From Pelecanus crispus (Eukaryota; Chordata; Aves; Pelecaniformes; Pelecanidae): a stretch of DNA of 64,000 nt. A program made the translations under genes and the position numbers. The notes below the pieces were generated by a model. It worked only from the letters and a program-made list of their open reading frames with translations, ran no database searches and was not told the DNA's origin. This document shows, in pieces, positions 26,001 through 34,631 of the stretch; the first letter of the stretch is position 1, and each line of letters starts with the position of its first letter. Location: contig NC_134676.1 of the NCBI RefSeq assembly GCF_030463565.1, positions 29,823,228 through 29,887,227 of the forward strand. Reading direction: 5' to 3'.

Positions 26001-27807
26001 CAGGCAGCAGATTGGGCCTGACCGCTATAACACCGGTTGCCTCACCCACTGGTGATGATAATATCAACCTGACCTGTGTGCTCATAGGCAGGGCGTACAC
26101 ACAGAACTTACAGATCAATGCAGTCCACCACACAGCTGAAATGGAAAACGGCTTTAGCAGTCAGTTGAGGCTGCTGCCTGATGCTTACACTTTCAGCCTA
26201 TTAACTGAGGAAGGGATGTACCTAAAACAGGTGCCACTAGACCTTTCAACTTTGAATGCCTGACCAGCTGCCAGTTGGCTATTTACAATAGAAGATAAAA
26301 CAAGGTTTCTGACAGCCAAACTTCCTTTGCTCTTTCTTCTTCCTCCCATGGCTGAGCAGACTGATCTGAAAATGCTCCTGTGCCGGTGTCTGACTAGACA
26401 GCATTACCCTGGTAAAGTGCAAACCTGACCCACTCCGACTTGGCTGTTCAGTTTTGAATGGCACACAGCCAACTTGCTACCAGTTGAGTTATTCATGCTG
26501 CAATAGGAAGCAATCTTCCTGACATGCAAACTTCCTTCTTCTTCTGCCTAAGCAGCAGTGCAGGCAGTCAAAGATGCTGAGCTAGATAAAGAATAATTTA
26601 ACCCTGTAAAGATATGGGTCTTGACCCAAGGCTATACTTCAGTTTAATTGTGCTAGCCAGCAGCAAAAAACATCATTACCCATGGCAAATCCTGGAAAGA
26701 CAGAAAGGAGTTCTTGCAATGGAAAATTCCTGTTAAAGCTTCTATAACAGCACTTACCCCATATTCAGATGCAAATGTGTGATCTAGAAATCCTTGGTAA
26801 ATAAAATGGACCAATTCTAAATTGAAATTCAAGGTGCCACTGTAGAGTTTGATTGCATTCATCTTGCTGTCAAGAATGTTAACCTATTAGAAAGGACTTC
26901 ATCATCTGCAGGTTAAACCGGTTATATGAGATCACTTTCTCCCTCTCCCTTTCCATCCTCATGGAAACTCTTAATCCTATTTTAAAAAAGGCTACATCAG
27001 CCTGCAATGAGTTTCATTAGTCACTTGAGGCGTTGCACAATATTCTTCCTGAAGGACAGCAGTTTAGAAGAACTATCTGTCCCATATAAGAACACCAAGG
27101 CCATGTGTTTGTATAAGACTTTCCTTAGCTCCTTATCTGAAGGGGAAGGAGAGGCTTGGAATAGCAAGAAGGAAAGAAATGAGGAGCCTATATTTTAGTT
27201 TCCAGCTGAAAGAAAGATGTTCTGATACCACTCATATCCTCACACTCTCATAATTTTTACTCACAATCACTGTTTGTTACACCATTGTATCACAAGTGTA
27301 GCTGGGGAACTGGTTTACACTCGAACCCTGAAAGCAAGGTGGGAGACGTTGGAGATCTACCATACTGTTCAGTTGAGTAACTGGAAATCAAAATCAGAGA
27401 TAAGAAAGCATTTAGGGAAATTAAAATAACTGGAAGTTCGTTAATACCCAATTGTAGGCTCCGTGGTATACAGTGCATTTGTCTAAGCTTGAGAGATAAG
27501 AAACCCACAGCAGGAATAAAGTAAGAGTATTCATAAAAGAATATCATGTTTCAGGTAGAATAACCTTCCTGCCAAGCTGCTTCATCATTGTGACTGTGGT
27601 GTTTTTGAGTAAGGTACCCATGAGCAGCTTTCACCTCTTGTTGATCATCTCCACTAGTTTCCCAGAAGAGAGAGGTGAGCTCAGGCAAGGGGTGTTGTCA
27701 CAAAGCTGCTGTGTTGCAGAGGAGGATGTGGGTTCACACTGGCTGAAAACAGCCCAGGCCAGCACCCAGGGAACTTCCCTCAGGAATAAGGACCTTGTGC
27801 TAACCAT
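23011..27807. other. Intergenic, no confident gene
   Basis: A 15-nt T run lies at 23,950-23,964. A GC-richer patch at about 24,340-24,700 holds a 173-codon open frame (24,258-24,779) with no recognisable domain, probably fortuitous. Around 26,268-26,560 a diverged direct duplication of roughly 208 bp is visible. No host gene is supported. Confidence 0.55.
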
Positions 27808-28708
27808 CCCCTCAGTAAGTTTGCAGACAACACCAAATTGGGTGGGAGTGTCGATCTGCTGGAGGGTAGGATGGCCCTGCAGAGGGACCTGGACAGGCTG
27901 GATCGATGGGCCGTGGCCAACTGTATGAGGTTCAACAAGGCCAAGTGCCAGGTCCTGCACTTGGGTCACAACAACCCCATGCAACGCTACAGGCTTGGGG
28001 AGGAGTGGCTGGAAAGCTGCCTGGCCGAAAAGGATCTGGGGGTGTTGGTAGATAGCCGGCTGAACATGAGCCAGCAGTGTGCCCAGGTGGCCAAGAAGGC
28101 CAACAGCATCCTGGCTTGTATGAGGAATAGTGTGGCCAGCAGCAGCAGGGAGGTGATTTTTCCCCTGTACTCGGCACTGGTGAGGCCACACCTGGAATAC
28201 TGTGTCCAGTTCTGGGCCCCTCAATACAAGAAAGACATTGAGGTGCTGGAGCATGTTCAGAGAAGGGCAACAAAGCTGGTGAAGGGTCTGGAGCACAGGC
28301 CTTATGAGGAGCGGCTGAGGGAACTGGGGTTGTTTAGTCTGGAGAAAAGGAGGCTCAGGGAGACATTATCACTCTCTACAACTACCGGAGAGGAGGTTGT
28401 CTTGAGGTGGGTGTTGGTCTCTTCTCCCAGGTAACAGGACAAGAGGAAACAGCCTCAAGTTGCACCAGGAAAGGTTTAGAACGGATATTAGGAAAAATTT
28501 CTTCACAGAAAGGGCAGTCAAGCACTGGAACAGGCTGCCTAGGGAAGTTGCTGAGTCCCCAGCCTTGGAGGTATTTAAAAGAGGTGTACATGTGACACCT
28601 AGGGACATGATACAGTGGTGAGCTTGGCAGTGTTAGGTTAACGGTTGGACTTGATGATCTTAAAGGTCTTTTCCAACCTAAATTATTGTATGATTCTATG
28701 ATTTTATG
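27808..28708 (+). mobile_element. CR1 LINE, 5'-truncated, RT C-terminal half to tail (subfamily B)
   Basis: The homologous part begins at CTCAGTAAGTTTGCAGACAA, inside the RT domain just before the FADD-type motif, here read as FADN-like. An uninterrupted frame 27,838-28,434 encodes 198 residues, including [38 protein letters not shown] and [18 protein letters not shown]. After a frame change there follow [13 protein letters not shown] and [12 protein letters not shown] segments, the 3' UTR (GACTTGATGATCTTAAAGGT) and a TATGATTCTATGATTTTATG tail. It is much less decayed than the 541-1675 copy. Confidence 0.92.
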
Positions 28709-31700
28709 CCTTTCTGGAAGGGTGGTCTGCATCACCAGGGAGGAGTGCAGGGAGAGAAAGATATGGTGACATGTTCTGCTATTTGCTTCAATGCACAATA
28801 TGCAAGGAGAAAAAACAAGCAGTGTTTAGATTGTTGAATTGAACGTTTTTTCTTCCAAAGACTGATACCCACTTTTAGCTGTGCAAAAGAGGCTGACGAA
28901 TAGAGTTAACAAAGGCAGCAGATTTTAGAAAAGTAGTAGCTATGAACCAAGTATCAAGTACCCCAGGCATATACTCTGCTTTCAGCCAAGACTCTTGATG
29001 TAAAACAATTTAAATCTGGAGAGTTTGAGATCTGGTGAGTGTGTTGCTCTGTATTTACAAAGAAAGTACACAGAATTCTGTCTCTTTGAATACAGTAGGG
29101 ACAAACAACAGGAGGCAGTTTCTTTGTTCAGAAAATCAAATCTGTTTTTAAGCCAGCATTCTGTCCAAAATTAGAACTTTCTCTCCCTCTTTGGATTTCT
29201 TCCAGGACTGTGCTGCTGGTACTTCCTTGGCTGGCCCTTGCTCTTTTTTGGCTGTATTTCTGTTAGCTTCACTTCACACTCACAGATATGCACCTTTATG
29301 ATCTAGTCTGAACCTGTTGTCTGTGTTTGCAAAACATCCCAGAGAAAGCTTTTTGACTGGTACAGTCCAGGCGTTCCTTAGCACCATGCTGGTCTGTGAC
29401 TTGGGTAGCTGTTTCTACTGTTTCATTTGTTGCTAAGCAAAAGGTTATATATTTATTTTCTCATTGAGTTTATATGAGAGTATACTAGCAAGCTATACTG
29501 AGATTTGAGATCACTGATATGTCAAAACTATGAACCCTGACATCTACCAGCATCTTCCAGCCTAGAAGTGTTGTATTTATTAAAAGAAAATGAGTTAGAA
29601 TATGCAGGAATTCAACTGGCAGGTTGACATGATCAGAATTGAGAAGATGAGTCTGAATTATATAAAGGTGTGCATTTAAAGTGGAGCATTCTTACAGCTT
29701 TAGATTGTTAGGTGCTAAGGTAGCATGAATTTGATTTGTTTAAATTCCCTTTGAATTTGAATTAAGCAAAAAATTTTAATTCTTAAAACTAGTATACAAC
29801 AAGGAATTAAATGCAGTTTACCTAATCTACTTAAAATTAATTTGGTTTCACATACCTGAGGGTCACCTTGTATGTCTAAAACATAATATTACCTCCCTGA
29901 CTCCTTTCATGACATTCATGAAAATGAAATATGGTTGGTCAGTGTAATAATATATACTGACATGCTTGAAGCAGTGTGTAATAGGCATTCAGCATTGTTC
30001 TGAAAAATAACTCCAGCTGATGATATACAAAACAGAAGGGTATAACAATGAGATCCCTCTGCCAAATTTGCTTTTAGCAGCAGAGATTGCTACATGTGAC
30101 TCAAGAACACTGCGATTTAGTAAATGCTTTCCTGCTTGGGAGCATGGTATATCCCTAGCTATTCCAGTTTAGGAATCAAAGAGGAGAGTTGACTTAATTC
30201 ATCAATGGGAAAGGGGCATGAGCAAGCTGCTTGGCTGGTCCTAAAGCTGGCTGAAATCCACTTTAATAAGAGTGGAATTCTGATGTTTGTTTTACTGTTT
30301 GTGTCACTGAAAAGTAATTTGACACGTTGCCTTAGAAAAATGCTTTCCGAACTCAAGCTTTTGTAGGATCCCCTTTTAGCAAATGGAGGGCATTAATTGT
30401 CTCAGCCTCCAAATCTACTCTTCCTGTTCTTGTGAATCACCATCACAGAAAACAAAGACACTTCCATCTCTTTCTCTGCTGTCTATGCAAGCAGACTGGC
30501 TTCCTAGTGAAGCAGCCTACTTACCTGGATAAAGGTAAGTAGCATATATACAAACTTCTTCTCCCCAACATGTTTCAGTATAAATCAAATCTAAGTCACA
30601 TGTTACACTAGACAAATGAAGGGCTAGTGATGGCAAGAAAAATAAGCTAACAGGTGCCCAGAAACATTTACAAGCACAACTTATGTTACTTATGTAATAT
30701 CATCTAATGATATCAAATAACTTTTTTTTTTTTCAGAATAGATTCCAAAATGTAATCTGAATCTTTTCTAAAGTAGAACACTTTCTGACTGCAGAAATTT
30801 TCACTGAAATCAATACAGATTTGCAGGAGAGAAATAGGTTGATTTGAAACAGCTTTTTCTGACAGAAGTTAGTCAGAAAGTGTTTCTCAACTGATGCCAC
30901 TCCTGACCTTATAAAAACTTCAGCTGTTCTCTAAAACTTGAAAGCTGTGATGGTTACATGTGCAGTACTGTGTTCCTTTGACTTTTCCCCTTCCTTTAAA
31001 ATGTAAACCCATGACAGATCCATCTATTTGTTTATCTTTCACAGTACAGAGCCATGCACATTTCTTGTCCTATACAAATGATTAATAATGTCATGACTTT
31101 TTTAGCCACTGACTACGAAGAAACACTTTGCTTCTTACCCTCTGCTTCATAATTTGAAGTCTGCCACCCCCATCCATGACACACAGGCCTGTCATTCTAT
31201 TTCACTGTCATTTCCTTCTATTTTATCTAACTGTTTCAGAGTTTTCCCCAGGAAATTCTTTTCTATTCATTTTTAGTGTTTTTAAGGGAGCAAACAAGAT
31301 GAAAGCTTAAGGAAAAAAAATGTTGTCTTTCTTGACATTGTAAATATAGCTGATGTTTCCCCTTTTGTAGCTATGTGGGATGCAATCTGAAAACTATTAA
31401 GGTAAGTAGCAGTTAGTGAAGCCTTCATTTTACAGTGCAGCAGACACTGGTGAAACCGAGTATCTTTCTAAACCAGTTAAAAAGCAACGCAAATCAGAGC
31501 AATGGCATAAGAGATTTCAGTAGATATCTAAAGTCTAATTGCTCCTCTCCACAGCAAGACATGTTAAACATTTAACCATTTATTGGTTCTTATTAGTAAT
31601 TTTAAACACAGGAATATAACCTGACTGTCTTATGGTGAACTTGATTGCCTTCTTATGGTATAAACCAGGAATAACTCATCTGAAGTCAGGTTGTTCTCAT

Positions 31701-31902
31701 GTAGGACGTTGTTAATCAGAATCTGCTAAAGAGTAGTTTCCTCTTCTCTTGCTACTTTTGTGCCATATGTAACATGCGGAAGATGAAATGTCTCTCCACC
31801 CTTTTTACTGGCACCAACAGCCACTATGCAGACAATTTGCTGAACGTTGTCTTCCAAAATCCCCATCTGATAGAGTAACTGAATAGTACACAATAGTGGA
31901 AA
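28709..31902. other. Intergenic, no recognised feature
   Basis: AT-rich unique-looking DNA with a 12-nt T run at 30,722-30,733. No coding frame or repeat family is recognised. Confidence 0.6.
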
Positions 31903-31907
31903 AAAAG
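31903..31907. repeat. Left target-site duplication of the provirus (AAAAG)
   Basis: AAAAG directly precedes the 5' LTR and is repeated directly after the 3' LTR at 38810-38814. A 5-bp duplication fits several retroviral integrases, including those of class III (ERV-L-like) elements. Confidence 0.85.
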
Positions 31908-32165
31908 TGTCCTGGTTTCGGCTGGGATAGAGTTAATTTTCTTCCTAGCAGCAGGCATAGTGCTGTGTTTTGGATTTAGGAGGAGAAGAATGTTGATAAC
32001 ATGCTGATGTTTTTAGTTGTTGCTGAGTACTGCTTATGCTAGTCAAGGACTTTTTCAGCTTCCCATGCTCTGCCAGGCGCACAAGAAACTGGGAGGGGGC
32101 ACAGCCAGAATAGTTGATCCAAACTGACCAAAGGGCTATTCCATACCATATGACATCATGCTCAG

Positions 32166-32173
32166 TATATAAA
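32166..32173 (+). promoter_or_regulatory. TATA box of the 5' LTR
   Basis: TATATAAA follows CTCAG. In the 3' LTR the same site reads TATACAAA, so only the 5' LTR keeps the canonical box. Transcription would start about 25-30 nt downstream, close to the G run and the GGCCAGGGAGC segment. Confidence 0.7.
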
Positions 32174-32341
32174 CTGGGGGGGGTTGGCCAGGGAGCAGCG
32201 ATCACTGCTCGGGAGCTGTCTGGGTATCGGTCGGCGGGTGGTGAGCAATTGCATTGTGCATCACTTGCTTCGTGTATCATTATTATTATTATCATTATTA
32301 TACTGTTACTATTAGCATTACTATTTTACTTTATTTCAATT

Positions 32342-32347
32342 ATTAAA
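32342..32347 (+). promoter_or_regulatory. LTR poly(A) signal ATTAAA
   Basis: ATTAAA lies in the sequence CAATTATTAAACTG, downstream of the TATA box in both LTRs. It is the only poly(A)-type hexamer well placed to define an R region. Confidence 0.55.
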
Positions 32348-32486
32348 CTGCTCTTATCTCAGCCCAGGAGTGTTTCTCACTCTTACTCCTCTGATTCTCT
32401 CCCCCATCCCATCGGGGTAGGGGGAGTGAGCGAGCGGCTGCGTGGTGCTTAGTTGCTGGCTGGGGCTAAACCACGACAGTCCTTTT

Positions 32487-32504
32487 TGGCGCCCGAACAG
32501 GGAC
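32487..32504 (+). promoter_or_regulatory. Primer-binding site, tRNA-Lys (Lys3) type
   Basis: TGGCGCCCGAACAGGGAC is the 18-nt complement of the 3' end of the tRNA-Lys3 class, the same PBS type as in lentiviruses and several betaretroviruses. It lies 8 nt after the LTR end (spacer GTCCTTTT), longer than the usual 2-3 nt. Confidence 0.93.
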
Positions 32505-32609
32505 ACGAAGGGTTTGAGATAACAACAGATTAATCAGAGTGTATTAAGGAGTCTGTTAACAGTTGCCGGTCACGATATTAGTTCTTCTGATCTGCACCAT
32601 GTTCTTTTT

Positions 32610-34580
32610 TTGCAGCACGCGTTAAAGCTTGCTGTCAGTTTGTGTAGTGTGCTATGCTCTGCAGTGATTCATGATCTTTTGCTTGGGAGGCTCCTTATCA
32701 AAACCCTGACCTTGAGCATTCTTTGGTATTTGGGTTTCATACAGAAGTCACTACTGTACTTCGGGTACTACCTCATAGAGAGAGTTAGCAATCATACTTC
32801 TTACTCTGAGAGGCTTGTTGTGGAGGAAATACAGAATGGCACCTTTGCTGCTTTCTTCTATGATGTTTCCTCCTTCATTACAACAACTTTCCTGTATCTT
32901 GAACACCCCTGGGCAGTTAAGATACTTCTATTGATAATTCTTGGGAATGTTGTTTCCGTTTTGATAAAGGTCAGTAAGCAGTTTAAAAATACCATCCAGA
33001 GATCTACCCCAAGGCTGGATAGTTATGAGTGGCAGGGTGTGTGGGTTCGTATGTGCAAGTACCTAGGGCAGTGGGGACCTCCAGTGTTTTGGAACTTCAC
33101 CCCTGAACAAGTGCAGAATCCTGAAGAATTAGTAAAGTACTTGGAAGAAGTATGTTGTCACCCTGGTAGCTCCAGAGAGACACAAATCATTGCAACATGC
33201 TGGGGACTGGCCCATGCCTATCGAGCCGTGGTCAACACTAATCAGTACCCTCAAAAGAAACAGAAGGTCTCTGGATCTGATGACAAAACAACAAGCACTG
33301 TGGCTACTCAAACCCCCACTACAGGCCTTGCAGCTACTCAAACCCCTGCCCCAGGCACTGTGGCTACTCCAGCCACAGCCATGAGCACTGCGGCTACTCA
33401 AACCACAGCCATGGGCACTGCGGCTACTCAAACCCCAGTGACAGACACTGCGGCTAAACCAGAGAACCAACCTGCGCCAGTATCAGTTGCCCCTATACAG
33501 AAGAAAAAATACACGAGGAAATCAGTTCATTTAGTAAGGGATGAAGATGAACCAGGGCCATCACGAGAACCAGAGGAGGAAGAACCCATAAATGAGATGG
33601 TGACCACCCGATCCCTATCCCTGAGTGAGCTGCGAGATATGCGAAAAGATTTCGGTCGTCATCCAGGCGAGCACATCATCACCTGGCTGCTCCGATGCTG
33701 GGATAACGGGGCCAGTAGCCTGGATTTAGAGGGTAGGGAAGCCAAGCAGCTGGGATCCCTTTCCAGGGAAGGGGGCATTGACAAAGCAATTGGAAAAGGG
33801 GCAAAACCGCTCAGCCTCTGGAGGCAACTTCTGTCAAGCGTGAAGGAAAGGTATCCCTTCAAGGAGGAGGTTTTATACCGCCCAAGCAAATGGACCACTG
33901 TAGAGAAAGGTATCCAGTACCTGAGGGAATTAGGCGTGCTGGAGGTGATTTACAGTGACCTGAATGATGAGCAGTTAACCAAAGACCCAGATGAAGTCAG
34001 GTGCACACAATCCATGTGGCGGAAGGTGGTACGGAGCGCACCAGCATCGTATTCCAACTCGTTGGCAATACTAGCCTGGAAAGATGACGAGGCACCAATG
34101 GTGGATGAAGTGGCTAGACAACTCCAGGACTACGAAGAAAAGCTCTCTTCCTCCCTACGGGCCTGTGTCTCGGCTGTGGAAAAACTGTGCCAAGAGTTCC
34201 AACAACTCAGAGAGGATCTGTCCTACTCCCCACCTGCACGGACCAGTGTCTCAGCCATTAGGAGTCAACGTCCCTATGCTCAAGAGAGAGGATATAGAGG
34301 ATACACACCACGGGGCACCCTGTGGTTTTACCTGCGTGATTATGGAGAGGACATGAGAAAGTGGGATGGAAAACCCACCTCAACCTTAGAGGCACGGGTG
34401 CATGAGTTGCAAGGAAAAACTATTAGAAAAGGCGGTTCTCCCAGGAAAATTGCAGCTCCAGTTTCCAGTGAGCAGTTCCCAAGACAGAGTAAGAGGGCTA
34501 ATTTTACTTCCGACCTTGATCAGGGGACTTTTGATTCACATTTACAGGAAGTGAACAGCGAATACTGTGACCAGTGTTAG
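32610..34580 (+). CDS. gag: Provirus Gag frame with hydrophobic N-terminal leader
   Basis: This 656-codon frame ends in TAG at 34578-34580 and is open from 32523, shortly after the PBS. There is no in-frame ATG until about codon 148. The only well-placed ATG (32599, context CACCATG) is in another frame and closes after eight codons. Numbering from the TTG at 32610, residues 5-56 and 104-120 are hydrophobic, with two N-glycosylation sequons between them (N61-H-T, N76-G-T). Residues 230-280 are a 10-residue tandem repeat with four TQT motifs, followed by basic and acidic linkers (about 297-330). The remaining ~320 residues are capsid-like by position. No CCHC zinc knuckle is visible. The protein would be the structural polyprotein of particle assembly. 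The use of the leader is uncertain, and it could also be read as a result of one lost base in the T run 32605-32611. Confidence 0.85.
   Translation: MQHALKLAVSLCSVLCSAVIHDLLLGRLLIKTLTLSILWYLGFIQKSLLYFGYYLIERVSNHTSYSERLVVEEIQNGTFAAFFYDVSSFITTTFLYLEHPWAVKILLLIILGNVVSVLIKVSKQFKNTIQRSTPRLDSYEWQGVWVRMCKYLGQWGPPVFWNFTPEQVQNPEELVKYLEEVCCHPGSSRETQIIATCWGLAHAYRAVVNTNQYPQKKQKVSGSDDKTTSTVATQTPTTGLAATQTPAPGTVATPATAMSTAATQTTAMGTAATQTPVTDTAAKPENQPAPVSVAPIQKKKYTRKSVHLVRDEDEPGPSREPEEEEPINEMVTTRSLSLSELRDMRKDFGRHPGEHIITWLLRCWDNGASSLDLEGREAKQLGSLSREGGIDKAIGKGAKPLSLWRQLLSSVKERYPFKEEVLYRPSKWTTVEKGIQYLRELGVLEVIYSDLNDEQLTKDPDEVRCTQSMWRKVVRSAPASYSNSLAILAWKDDEAPMVDEVARQLQDYEEKLSSSLRACVSAVEKLCQEFQQLREDLSYSPPARTSVSAIRSQRPYAQERGYRGYTPRGTLWFYLRDYGEDMRKWDGKPTSTLEARVHELQGKTIRKGGSPRKIAAPVSSEQFPRQSKRANFTSDLDQGTFDSHLQEVNSEYCDQC
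33297..33446 (+). repeat. 30-bp tandem repeat inside gag (5 units), TQT motifs
   Basis: There are five in-register 30-bp units (ACTGTGGCTACTCAAACCCC type) and a partial sixth to about 33,457. Each encodes ten residues of the form T-(V/A)-A-T-Q-T-P-x-x-G. Units 1, 2, 4 and 5 keep the Thr-Gln-Thr core, and unit 3 reads VATPAT. The units differ by point changes but have no frameshift, so the frame has been kept. Confidence 0.9.
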
Positions 34581-34631
34581 AGGGGCCCTGCCTCCAGCCA
34601 GGTGGAGGAAAGGGGCAACCGGGTTTACTGG
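34578..34631 (+). promoter_or_regulatory. gag-pol junction: in-frame TAG with downstream hairpin
   Basis: The gag stop TAG is followed in the same frame by pol with no further stop. Downstream, CCTCC (34591-34595) can pair with GGAGG (34604-34608). GCCC (34585-34588) can pair outside it with GGGC (34613-34616). The loop bases CCAG (34598-34601) can pair with CTGG (34628-34631), allowing a small pseudoknot. This arrangement resembles gammaretroviral stop-codon readthrough. Function is inferred. Confidence 0.6.

Larger units (their letters stand above)
31908..32478 (+). repeat. 5' LTR (571 bp)
   Basis: It starts TGTCCTGGTTTCGGCTGGGA and ends CTAAACCACGACA, giving TG...CA termini. A TATA box TATATAAA is at 32166-32173, followed by a run of eight G (32176-32183). 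An ATTAAA poly(A) signal is at 32342-32347, just after a TATTATTATTATC-like stretch. It aligns over its full length with 38234-38809. Confidence 0.95.

Noticed and set aside
30722..30740. T12 followed by CAG as a splice acceptor
   Set aside because: No open, protein-like sequence follows and no partner exon is seen. It is most likely a simple T run.
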